Part shown: piece after piece, positions 42,683 to 50,201 of the stretch
Layout: each line of letters starts with the position of its first letter
Position numbering within the stretch: the stretch's first letter is position 1
DNA from: Sporolactobacillus laevolacticus DSM 442
Lineage (GTDB): Bacteria; Bacillota; Bacilli; Bacillales; Sporolactobacillaceae
DNA length: 64,000 bases
Assembly (NCBI RefSeq): GCF_000497245.1
Contig: NZ_AWTC01000018.1
Span: 1-64,000 of the forward strand
Reading direction: 5' to 3'
Program-made: the position numbers and the translations under genes
The notes under the pieces: generated by a model
The model's input: the letters and a program-made list of their open reading frames with translations, nothing else
Databases searched by the model: none
Told to the model about the DNA's origin: nothing

Positions 42683-43258
42683 TTACAATAGCTCTAGTAC
42701 GTGTTTCATCATCTCAATAAAATCTTCTTTATTGTGATTGATTTTGGAAGTTATATTAATGCTGTGGTGTAAATTAAGTAATAGAAATGCCCACTTTTTC
42801 GAATCAATTTTTGAATCGATTTGACCACTTGCTTTTCCCTTTTCCAAGAGATTTATTAATGATCGTTCAATATCCTTAAAGCTTGTTTCCACTACATCCT
42901 GGATCAAACTGCTTTGATGATCAATAGCAGCTGCCGTACTGGTGATTAAGCAGCCATCCGGTGCCTGCTCATTGAAGACACGATCAATATGATTTTGAAA
43001 ATAGCGCATGATACTCAATCGAACATCTCTGGAGTCGTTAAGAACTTCACGTTCTGAATTTCTGGCATCCATATAGCACTGAATGGCTTCAAGGAGCAGA
43101 TTATCCTTATTACCGAACGTCTCATACATACTTGAGCGACTAATTTTCATTTCTTTTAATAAATCGGCAATGCTTGCACCATCGACACCTTTCCGCCAAA
43201 ACACTAGCATCGCTTTCTCAAGTACCTTTTGTCGATCGAAGACACGTGTTCTTGTCAA
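42683..43258 (-). CDS. TetR-family repressor of the DMT pair
   Basis: 191 aa from the TTG at 43256-43258, eight bases after GGAG; a GTG three codons earlier overlaps that site. The HTH reads AMLVFWRKGVDGASIADLLK and then EMKISRSSMYETFGNKDNLL. The C-terminal half (CLITSTAAAIDHQSSLIQ) fits the TetR_C ligand domain of AcrR/YxaF-like regulators. Autoregulation through 43290-43303 and control of 42168 through 42646-42659 are inferred from the matching palindromes. Inducer unknown. Confidence 0.9.
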   Translation of the reverse strand: MTRTRVFDRQKVLEKAMLVFWRKGVDGASIADLLKEMKISRSSMYETFGNKDNLLLEAIQCYMDARNSEREVLNDSRDVRLSIMRYFQNHIDRVFNEQAPDGCLITSTAAAIDHQSSLIQDVVETSFKDIERSLINLLEKGKASGQIDSKIDSKKWAFLLLNLHHSINITSKINHNKEDFIEMMKHVLELL

Positions 43259-43289
43259 AGCGCTCACTCCAAAGTTTCATAAATTTATC

Positions 43290-43303
43290 GGAACGATCGT
43301 TCC
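43290..43303. promoter_or_regulatory. TetR operator before its own gene
   Basis: GGAACGATCGTTCC is a perfect 14-bp palindrome 32 bases before the tetR start, flanked by AT-rich sequence (TTATC / TTTATAATA). Confidence 0.8.
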
Positions 43304-43444
43304 TTTATAATATACGTTTATTTCTGCTCCATGTCAATAAATCAACTGAAAAAAATAACATCACTTACTTATGATACGACTTTTTTCACAACTACATGAG
43401 GTTTATAACTTTTTATCGGGCTCATCTCCTGATATCTTTAAAAT

Positions 43445-43490
43445 AGTAGACGTTGTATCGTTATAAATAATAGACGTAACGACGTTTATG
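43445..43490. promoter_or_regulatory. Candidate operator before the HrtR-like TetR gene
   Basis: Two TAGACGTT/A phrases (43447 and 43471) about 24 bases apart, plus the imperfect dyad ATAGACGTAACGACGTTTAT. It lies 26-71 bases before the start codon. The boundary is uncertain. Confidence 0.5.
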
Positions 43491-43515
43491 ATGACAATCA
43501 TAATGGAGAATAAAG

Positions 43516-44121
43516 ATGGAGAAAAAGTTGACAAGAGCAGAAGAATATAAACGCACACAACAAAAAATCATTCAGATCGCCAACCAACTATTTATGAAAA
43601 ATGGATATAATGCCGTGTCCACCCGTAAAATTGCAAAAGAATGTGGGTTAACCCAACCTGCGTTGTACCATCACTTTCGAGACAAAGAAAGCATTTACTT
43701 AGCAGTTATCTATCATATTACTGCTGATATTAGACAAGAGTTCTCAAGGCTAAAAGATCATAATCTTTACGACCCTCCAAAAGTTATATTAAATAATATG
43801 TTGCTTATATTAATTGAAAAACATCCTACAAATATAATGATGATGATCCAGGATATTTTAAATGAACTCGACAAAAAAAATCAATACATCCTTTATGAAC
43901 TTTGGCAGCAGACCTATTTATCTCCCTTTAAAGAATTATTTGCAGAATGGGCAAAACATGGCCTAATCAGAGAACATTTAGACATTGATGCAGCCGCACG
44001 CTTTTGCCTTTCTTCTATTGTTCCGCTAACCTCCAAACACTCAGTAACTGCAAAAGAATCCTCTCTTTCCGACAGGCTGAACGCAACCATTGATTTTTTA
44101 CTTTATGGCCTGCTAAAATAA
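43516..44121 (+). CDS. TetR-family regulator of the adjacent ABC exporter
   Basis: 201 aa. The HTH is IIQIANQLFMKNGYNAVSTR then KIAKECGLTQPALYHHFRDK, followed by a helical ligand domain with many Met and Ile residues (HPTNIMMMIQDIL). GGAG precedes the ATG by seven bases. It is 96 bases upstream of a permease and ATPase gene pair in the same direction. Gene order regulator-permease-ATPase and the protein types match the heme-responsive hrtRBA operon of Lactococcus, so heme or another hydrophobic toxicant is a plausible inducer; this is inference. Confidence 0.88.
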   Translation: MEKKLTRAEEYKRTQQKIIQIANQLFMKNGYNAVSTRKIAKECGLTQPALYHHFRDKESIYLAVIYHITADIRQEFSRLKDHNLYDPPKVILNNMLLILIEKHPTNIMMMIQDILNELDKKNQYILYELWQQTYLSPFKELFAEWAKHGLIREHLDIDAAARFCLSSIVPLTSKHSVTAKESSLSDRLNATIDFLLYGLLK

Positions 44122-44217
44122 ATATGTATTTTGCAGTTGTCAAAGTACTTTTTTTATCTCATTTCACTTATCATCTGATAAGCGAAATCAAATGTGTCCA
44201 AGTGAGGAGGGATTGGT

Positions 44218-45291
44218 TTGTTTTTAGCCTGGAATGAAATGAAAAGTGCCAAATTGCGTTTTTTACTCATTATTGGAGTACTAACTTTAATGTCTTATCT
44301 TGTTTTTCTTTTATCAGGTTTGGCCAATGGATTAGCCGAGTTAAACCGAGAAGCGGTTGATCAATGGAGAGCAGACGCAATTGTTTTATCCGATGAATCC
44401 AACATTAATTTGCCTCAATCCAGTATGACCATCCAAGCTGCCCAAAATATCTCAGCAAAAAATAAGGCTCAAATCGCTCAGGTTCTTCTTGTTGCAAGAA
44501 AAAGGGGTACCAAAATCAAGGAAAGCGTGGCAATTACAGGCATTCAAAAAGATCAATTTCTCATGCCAAAAGTATCAGAAGGCCGCGCATTTAATCGAAT
44601 CAATGAAGTTGTTGCGGATGATTCATTGAAAGCAGATGGATTAAAAATTGGTGATAAATTAAACATCTCTTCTTCAGATCAGAAACTTATTATTGTTGGC
44701 TTTACTAAAAAAGCAAAGTTTAACGCAGCACCGGTACTTTATACAACACTATCAACCGTTCAAAATATAAAATATGGTAACGGAAATATCAGCAGAAAAG
44801 GCTTGATTAATGGTGTTGTCCTACGTGATCCTAACTTTGCTAACTTAAAAGTCGCTTCCAAACTTAAACTAACACCTATCGAATCGTTTATTGAGAATAT
44901 GCCAGGATACACACCTCAAAAAATCAGCTTAGATTTCATGATTTACTTTTTATTTGTCATTGTTTCAGTGACCATCGGTATCTTTCTGTATGTACTAACC
45001 ATTCAAAAAGTTAGTATATTTGGCGTGATGAAGGCTCAGGGCATTTCTTCAGGATTTCTAATCCGATCAGTTATTGCGCAAACATTCCTGCTCGCACTTT
45101 TTGGTGTTTTTGTCGGATTTGTATTGACTACAATCACAGGATTATTCCTACCCGCAGCTGTACCTATTCAACTAAACATTCCAGTGCTCGCAGTCTACGG
45201 AATGATATTTATTTTTGTAGCAACGCTTGGTAGTTTGTTCTCTGTTCAAACAATTGTGAAAATTGATCCTGTTAAAACGATAGGGGGCTAA
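44218..45291 (+). CDS. ABC exporter permease, HrtB/FtsX type
   Basis: 357 aa. An N-terminal membrane helix (FLLIIGVLTLMSYLVFLLSG) is followed by a large extracytoplasmic domain (about residues 40-235) and three C-terminal helices ending VQTIVKIDPVKTIGG. This four-helix FtsX/MacB-like arrangement with a conserved LAWNEMKSAKLRF start is that of HrtB/DevC permeases. TTG start after GAGGAGG. It overlaps closely with the ATPase gene (4-base gap). Likely extracts a lipophilic compound such as heme from the membrane. Confidence 0.88.
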   Translation: MFLAWNEMKSAKLRFLLIIGVLTLMSYLVFLLSGLANGLAELNREAVDQWRADAIVLSDESNINLPQSSMTIQAAQNISAKNKAQIAQVLLVARKRGTKIKESVAITGIQKDQFLMPKVSEGRAFNRINEVVADDSLKADGLKIGDKLNISSSDQKLIIVGFTKKAKFNAAPVLYTTLSTVQNIKYGNGNISRKGLINGVVLRDPNFANLKVASKLKLTPIESFIENMPGYTPQKISLDFMIYFLFVIVSVTIGIFLYVLTIQKVSIFGVMKAQGISSGFLIRSVIAQTFLLALFGVFVGFVLTTITGLFLPAAVPIQLNIPVLAVYGMIFIFVATLGSLFSVQTIVKIDPVKTIGG

Positions 45292-45295
45292 TCAG

Positions 45296-46006
45296 ATGAG
45301 CATCTTAAAGATTCAGAATGCCTCAAAGATTTACGGTAGCGGGCATACTCAAGTGAACGCATTGAAACCAACCCATTTTACTGCTGAAACAGGTGAACTT
45401 ATTGCAGTCATTGGGCCTTCAGGATCCGGGAAAAGCACTTTTCTGACGATTGCAGGTGGATTACAGAAACCAACTGAAGGTTCAGTGTTGATTAATGGTC
45501 AGGATGTAACAGAACTAAGCGAGAAAAAAAGATCGATGATCCGTCTTAGCGAAGTGGGTTTTATTCTACAAGCTTCTAATCTGATCCCTTATTTAACGGT
45601 CGATAATCAGTTTCGTCTGCTTGATAAAGTTAAAAAAGGAAATATGAACCCAAATGAGAAAGATAAACTCTTCAACCAATTGGGTATTGAAGATTTAATA
45701 AAGAAATATCCCGCTGATCTTTCGGGAGGAGAAAAGCAAAGAGTAGCGATCGCTAAAGCATTGTACACCAAACCCAGCCTTTTGTTAGCCGATGAACCCA
45801 CAGCATCCCTTGATTCTAATCGCGCATTTGAAGTCATATCTATTCTTTCACTGGAGGTAAAAGAAAAAAACAAGGCAGCTATTATGGTGACACATGATAA
45901 CCGTTTAACAAAGTATTGTGATAAGGTATTCGTCATCATTGATGGTCAGTTAAGTCAGATATCCGACGGAGACCAAGCATACGCACACTTGAACTCTTCT
46001 GATTAA
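45296..46006 (+). CDS. ABC exporter ATPase, HrtA/LolD type
   Basis: 236 aa. Walker A GPSGSGKST, Q-loop FILQASNLIP, signature LSGGEKQRVAIAKALY, Walker B LLLADEPTASLD and H-loop VTHD. It is the short MacB/LolD-type ATPase without extra domains. It drives the FtsX-like permease encoded just upstream. It ends before a strong bidirectional terminator at 46112. Confidence 0.92.
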   Translation: MSILKIQNASKIYGSGHTQVNALKPTHFTAETGELIAVIGPSGSGKSTFLTIAGGLQKPTEGSVLINGQDVTELSEKKRSMIRLSEVGFILQASNLIPYLTVDNQFRLLDKVKKGNMNPNEKDKLFNQLGIEDLIKKYPADLSGGEKQRVAIAKALYTKPSLLLADEPTASLDSNRAFEVISILSLEVKEKNKAAIMVTHDNRLTKYCDKVFVIIDGQLSQISDGDQAYAHLNSSD

Positions 46007-46111
46007 AATCCACCTTTTTTTCGTTACGTCTTATACACTAAGAATAAGGCAAAAATTCCCCGTCTCTTTTAACAGCTACACCCTAAAATTGGAATCAGTA
46101 TTGAAATAATT

Positions 46112-46147
46112 CAAAACCCTCCCAGCAAGTTTACTAGGAGGGTTTTG
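46112..46147. terminator. Bidirectional terminator
   Basis: CAAAACCCTCC and GGAGGGTTTTG pair perfectly around a 14-base loop, with A- and T-rich flanks on both sides. It lies between the convergent ATPase and C39-like genes. Confidence 0.85.
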
Positions 46148-46168
46148 AATTCGTGATCTACATTTATT

Positions 46169-47725
46169 TTAATGACTGATATGCTTTTTGTTCAATTCAA
46201 GTTTGGCGACATAATTGTTTCCTTCTGTGCCGAGCACATAGAGGGTCAGTGTCGCATGCTTTCCATTCAAGTCCGCTTTTATTTGGTTTACGTTCAGCGC
46301 GATATTGCCGTCTGACGTTTCATGCGTATAATAGAATTTCTTGTGGGCATCTGTATTATATTTTTGTCCATCCGAGAGTGTATAAGTAAGCGTCCCAGTA
46401 TGTTCGGTCAATGGGCTGCTGTTTGCGGTAAAATTGGCCGGAATAGCGATTTTTTCTTTGCCAACATAAAGAGCATATTCATTGTCCTGATTCGTTGGCA
46501 GCAAATGCGCCTTCACTCTTTTCGCCACCGCATAACCCGCACCTTTTTCCTTGCTATGAACGATATAAGCAACACCGTTCGCCCACGCTTTCTGGAATTG
46601 ATCGATTTTGTATTTGCGAACGGCTGTGTCATCGGATGGTGCGAATGAATCGTTAACAATGACGTAGTCCTGACCGTCGATTGTCTCAAAGCCTCTGACA
46701 AGAATTAGATGACCCGGTGTTGTTCCCGGAGCGCCTTCCACATAAGGATAGCGGGTATTTGTCGGATCATTCGTGTACTTGACACTAACTGCGACCGGAT
46801 ACCCTTTCGCAATTTCATTTTTCAGTCCATCAAGGTCAGTAAAAATGGAGTAAGACTTATATCCATAGCTTCCGGCAAGCGCCGAACTGAATGCCCAGTT
46901 TCCAAAGCCGTCATAGCTGTAGTCATAGTCACGGTAAGCCGTTTCCTCAAGTAGTAGGTTCTCACCCATGCGATTCATCGCCATTGTAATGGTTGTTGGG
47001 CTACAAATGGAGTTGGCAATCTTCGGATCACGAATCATCTGCGAATAGGCAGGCGTATCAATGTCTTTATTCAAGGTGATCGTGCTCGGGTGTTTGCTGG
47101 TTGTGTTCCAGCCAAGTTCGGTCGATGCGGAAAGCAGACGGACGCTTGGCGCAACGCGCGGATTATCGCTATGCAGAATCGCCTTAATCTGGAACTTATC
47201 CGCATTTTCTCCGCGACTGCCGCGAACCGTAAATGTGTCGACATCAACATAGGCAAGCGGGTCAGACATGTCGGATATGCTAGCACGAGCAATGTTGGTG
47301 CCCCATTTTCCCCAAGAACGCCAAGTCGACCAATCCTGCACCAATTGGTTATCAGCGTTATAATGGCTGACCAACGCACGCGCCTGGATCTCGACATAAG
47401 TACCGGTTGGGGTGTCGCTGTTCCATGAAGCAATCATATAGTCAAATTTGCCGGTTGAAATTTCAGGAGATACATAGGTGCCGTCACTGGCGTATTTTCC
47501 CTGCGACTTTTTCAGAGTGATCGATCCATCACCCGGACGTTGATGGATCGCAATGTTTGTTCCGGTTCCTGCTGTAAAATCTTTCGCTGTACTGATGATA
47601 TACGTATGATCACTCTCTTTCACAAACCCAGGTGATTTAGCGTTTAACGCAAACGATTGTGCCGGTGTACAGAACAACAATCCCGTCAGCGATAAAACCA
47701 AAGCCCCTTTTAACAAATTCTTCAA
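46169..47725 (-). CDS. Secreted C39-like peptidase-family protein
   Basis: 518 aa from the TTG at 47723-47725, seven bases after GGGAGG. Signal peptide: KNLLKGALVLSLTGLLFCTP, cleavage near AQSFA. The middle domain is peptidase C39-like (PF13529 type): catalytic Cys in NSICSPTTITMAMNRMG, His in PGHLILVRGF, Asn/Asp in VIVNDSFAP. The N-terminal third is beta-rich and the C-terminal region about 110 residues of unknown type. Probably a cell-wall or extracellular cysteine hydrolase. A terminator-like hairpin in its leader (47803) suggests attenuation. Confidence 0.85.
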   Translation of the reverse strand: MKNLLKGALVLSLTGLLFCTPAQSFALNAKSPGFVKESDHTYIISTAKDFTAGTGTNIAIHQRPGDGSITLKKSQGKYASDGTYVSPEISTGKFDYMIASWNSDTPTGTYVEIQARALVSHYNADNQLVQDWSTWRSWGKWGTNIARASISDMSDPLAYVDVDTFTVRGSRGENADKFQIKAILHSDNPRVAPSVRLLSASTELGWNTTSKHPSTITLNKDIDTPAYSQMIRDPKIANSICSPTTITMAMNRMGENLLLEETAYRDYDYSYDGFGNWAFSSALAGSYGYKSYSIFTDLDGLKNEIAKGYPVAVSVKYTNDPTNTRYPYVEGAPGTTPGHLILVRGFETIDGQDYVIVNDSFAPSDDTAVRKYKIDQFQKAWANGVAYIVHSKEKGAGYAVAKRVKAHLLPTNQDNEYALYVGKEKIAIPANFTANSSPLTEHTGTLTYTLSDGQKYNTDAHKKFYYTHETSDGNIALNVNQIKADLNGKHATLTLYVLGTEGNNYVAKLELNKKHISH

Positions 47726-47802
47726 GCTGCTTCCTCCCAACCATTATTTGATAGATTCGAAAATAAAGCAATAGATAACCAACCAATCTCTACCATAAGC
47801 CG

Positions 47803-47832
47803 AAAAAAAGAACGAGACTAGAGTCTCGTTCC
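47803..47832 (-). terminator. Leader hairpin with T-tract before the C39-like gene
   Basis: GAACGAGACT / AGTCTCGTTC (47810-47831) is a perfect stem followed on the minus strand by TTTTTTT. No minus-strand gene lies upstream, so it would stop the C39 gene's own transcript. The rest of the 47726-48140 gap has a second long hairpin at about 47895-47930 (TTTCAGAG/CTCTGAAA) and a possible 14-codon leader peptide (MKKALKRICKGYLI); no known riboswitch was recognised. Confidence 0.65.
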
Positions 47833-48042
47833 CTATTTTCAGTAGATTTATAGAATTCAAACAGTTCAGATCAAATAACCTTTACAGATGCGTTTCAGAG
47901 CTTTTTTCATTTCTTTTTACTCTGAAAAACAGGAATAATTTACCATGAGAAACTAAGCATTGTTATCATACCTTATTCCATCTTTTATTCATGATGAGTA
48001 TTGAAAAACATTAATGATCCAAAGGCTCTTTAATATAACCCT

Positions 48043-48057
48043 TTTGAGAATCTCAAA
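48043..48057. promoter_or_regulatory. Palindrome upstream of fetA
   Basis: TTTGAGAATCTCAAA is a 15-bp palindrome ending 23 bases before a TATAAT (48081-48086), which is a good -10 candidate for fetAB. Possible regulator site; the regulator is unknown. Confidence 0.4.
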
Positions 48058-48140
48058 GATGCCACACCATATAAAAAGGTTATAATGAGAAGTGGCGATA
48101 CATACTAATCTTTTCCATACGAAACGGCGAGGTGCATCAT

Positions 48141-48797
48141 TTGTCATTCCTTGAATTTTCTCATGTGTCTTTCACCACTGAAGATCAATCCATTCTTAAA
48201 AATCTATCGATGCGCATCGAATCAGGAGATTTTCTTTCAATTGTGGGGCCGTCAGGAAGTGGAAAGAGTACATTTCTCAAGCTTTGCTGCCATTTGATCA
48301 GCCCGACCGATGGAACGATTTCATTTAAAGGGAAAAATCTGAACGAATTCAATCCGATGGAACTCAGGAAGCAAATCGCTTACTGCTTTCAAACACCTTA
48401 TTTATTTGGGGATCGAGTAAAAGAGAACCTTGAATTTCCATTTACGATTAGAAATTTGCCCTTCGATCCAGAAAGAGCAGAGGAATTCTTTTCTTTATTC
48501 CAAATGTCGGCTGATTATTTAAATAAAGAGGTTAAAAATCTTTCAGGCGGCGAGAAGCAGCGGATCGCGCTGATCAGGAGCTTGCTGTTCAATCCTGAAA
48601 TCCTACTGCTTGACGAAGTCACCTCGGCTCTTGATGTTGCGAACACGAAAATTGTTGAGCAGGTGATTGCATCGCTTAATAAAGAAGGAACAACCATTTT
48701 ATGGATCACGCATAACCCTGAACAAAGCCGGAAACATGCCAATAAAGTGCTCGAAATAGAAAATGGAGAATTGCGATCCTTGGAGGCGATCAGATGA
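48141..48797 (+). CDS. fetA: Metal-export ABC ATPase FetA
   Basis: 218 aa from the TTG at 48141, six bases after GAGGTG (the GTG at 48132 is part of that site). Walker A GPSGSGKST, signature LSGGEKQRIALIRSLL, Walker B LLLDEVTSALD. YCFQTPYLFGDRVKENLEFPF is typical of the FetA/YbbL type. It pairs with FetB, overlapping its start by 4 bases (ATGA). FetAB exports iron or protects from oxidative stress in Escherichia coli; the role here is inferred. Confidence 0.9.
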   Translation: MSFLEFSHVSFTTEDQSILKNLSMRIESGDFLSIVGPSGSGKSTFLKLCCHLISPTDGTISFKGKNLNEFNPMELRKQIAYCFQTPYLFGDRVKENLEFPFTIRNLPFDPERAEEFFSLFQMSADYLNKEVKNLSGGEKQRIALIRSLLFNPEILLLDEVTSALDVANTKIVEQVIASLNKEGTTILWITHNPEQSRKHANKVLEIENGELRSLEAIR

Positions 48798-49570
48798 ACG
48801 GTTCAACACCCATTCATGTTACATCTTTGCTTATTGCTTCGTCACTTGTATTTGTGACGCTCTTCTTCTCTTATTGGCAGAAGCTCAAGCTCGAAAAAGA
48901 GACAATCATCAGTGTGGTCCGAGCGGTGATCCAACTTGTCGCCGTTGGCTATGTATTGAATTTTGTTTTCGGTTATAAAAATCCTGCGTTTACAACCCTC
49001 TTGCTGCTGTTCATGACCTTTAACGCTTCATACAATGCCGCAAAAAGAGGCCGAGCAATCAAAAGAGGTTTGTCGATATCATTTTTATCCATCGCCGTCG
49101 GCACATTAGTAACTTTAATGATCTTGATTTTGTCGGGGATTATCCGGTATGAACCGTACCAAATCATTCCGATTGGCGGGATGATCATCAGCAATTCAAT
49201 GGTCGCACTCGGATTGTGTTATAAACAAATGGCGGCAGATTTCAAAAACAAGCGCGAAGAAATTGAAACGAAGCTTGCGCTCGGTGCGGATATTCTTCTT
49301 TCTTCTAAAGAGATTATTCGCGACTCGATTAAAACCGGTATGTTGCCGACCATCGACTCGGCAAAAACATTGGGCATCGTGTCGCTTCCTGGGATGATGA
49401 CCGGATTAATCCTTGCCGGAACCTCACCGATGGAAGCGATCAAATATCAGATTATGGTCACTTTTATGCTGCTCTCAACGACAGCTATTTCTTCATTTAT
49501 TTCTTGTTATCTATCCTATAGAGGGTTCTTCAATAATAGAAAGCAGCTCATCAATAGGCCTGAAAACTAA
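48794..49570 (+). CDS. fetB: Metal-export ABC permease FetB
   Basis: 258 aa, seven hydrophobic helices. FetB/YbbM signature: ISVVRAVIQLVAVGYVLNFV, LFMTFNASYNAAKRGRAIK, ISNSMVALGLCY and LPGMMTGLILAGTSPMEAIKYQ. Translationally coupled to fetA. A terminator follows at once. A decayed copy of its 3' end plus the terminator occurs at 51864-51962, on the other side of the MarR-MFS cassette. Confidence 0.92.
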   Translation: MNGSTPIHVTSLLIASSLVFVTLFFSYWQKLKLEKETIISVVRAVIQLVAVGYVLNFVFGYKNPAFTTLLLLFMTFNASYNAAKRGRAIKRGLSISFLSIAVGTLVTLMILILSGIIRYEPYQIIPIGGMIISNSMVALGLCYKQMAADFKNKREEIETKLALGADILLSSKEIIRDSIKTGMLPTIDSAKTLGIVSLPGMMTGLILAGTSPMEAIKYQIMVTFMLLSTTAISSFISCYLSYRGFFNNRKQLINRPEN

Positions 49571-49608
49571 AGCACAGCGCTTTTTCTAGTAAAAGTGCTG
49601 TGCTTTTT
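49569..49608 (+). terminator. fetAB terminator
   Basis: AAAGCACAGCGCTTTT and AAAAGTGCTGTGCTTT form a long stem followed by TTTT, starting at the fetB stop codon. Confidence 0.9.
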
Positions 49609-49654
49609 ACTGTTCTCCGGTTGATCATAATGATTAAGCAGTATATACTAAATT

Positions 49655-49670
49655 TAGTGTATATACACTA
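49655..49670. promoter_or_regulatory. MarR operator before its own gene
   Basis: TAGTGTATATACACTA is a perfect 16-bp palindrome 21 bases before the marR ATG. A shorter AGTATATACT lies just upstream at 49640. The GTGTATATACAC core recurs before the MFS gene. Confidence 0.85.
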
Positions 49671-49691
49671 ATAAGTGAGAAGGTCACAACT

Positions 49692-50129
49692 ATGAAAAAG
49701 AAAGTTGAAATCGCTGAACGAAAACCATCAACATGTACCTTTCAGAATTTGCATCGTGCTTCTCTGGCAGTAACAAAAATTTATGATCAAAAACTCTCTA
49801 AAAGCGGGTTAACGATTAATCAATTTTCGCTGTTGAAGACGATTAACCATATAAGTCCCGTCAGTGTCAGCGACTTAGCCTTAGAAATCAGGCTTGATCG
49901 AACAACTCTTGTTCGGAATCTTAAACCTCTTGAGAAAGCCGGCTTGGTCGTTGATGTCTCTCCAAAGGGAACACGCAATCGTCAGCTCCAATTGACTTCT
50001 GACGGCATAAAGCGCTATGAATCTGCTGAGCTGCTTTGGCAGGAAGCTCAGGAACATATTGAACAGCAGCTTGGAAAAGACAATCTAAACACCCTCATAT
50101 CGTTATTGTTTCAGATAGAAACGCTTTAA
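49692..50129 (+). CDS. MarR-family repressor of the MFS gene
   Basis: 145 aa winged helix. Key blocks: LSKSGLTINQFSLLKTI, SVSDLALEIRLDRTTLVRNLKPLEK (recognition helix) and the wing KGTRNRQLQLTSDG. It resembles MarR proteins that control drug exporters or peroxide defence; no redox cysteine pair is obvious (one Cys near the N-terminus). Its operator recurs at 50145, before the MFS gene it probably controls. Confidence 0.9.
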   Translation: MKKKVEIAERKPSTCTFQNLHRASLAVTKIYDQKLSKSGLTINQFSLLKTINHISPVSVSDLALEIRLDRTTLVRNLKPLEKAGLVVDVSPKGTRNRQLQLTSDGIKRYESAELLWQEAQEHIEQQLGKDNLNTLISLLFQIETL

Positions 50130-50144
50130 TTTTTTATCTCATTC

Positions 50145-50156
50145 GTGTATATACAC
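50145..50156. promoter_or_regulatory. MarR operator before the MFS gene
   Basis: GTGTATATACAC, the same palindrome core as at 49657-49668, lies 46 bases before the MFS start and just after the marR stop. Confidence 0.8.
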
Positions 50157-50201
50157 TATAAAATCAATACCATCATAACAACTATTCGGTCGAGGTGACT
50201 T

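Noticed and set aside
43290-43303. Restriction-type palindrome of no meaning
   Set aside because: Rejected as chance because a near-identical copy lies at the second expected position, before the DMT gene.
46900-47440. Long overlapping frames on both strands inside the C39-like gene (e.g. 47071-47433, 47090-47428)
   Set aside because: They lie fully inside a well-supported secreted protein, lack ribosome-binding sites and read as shadow frames.
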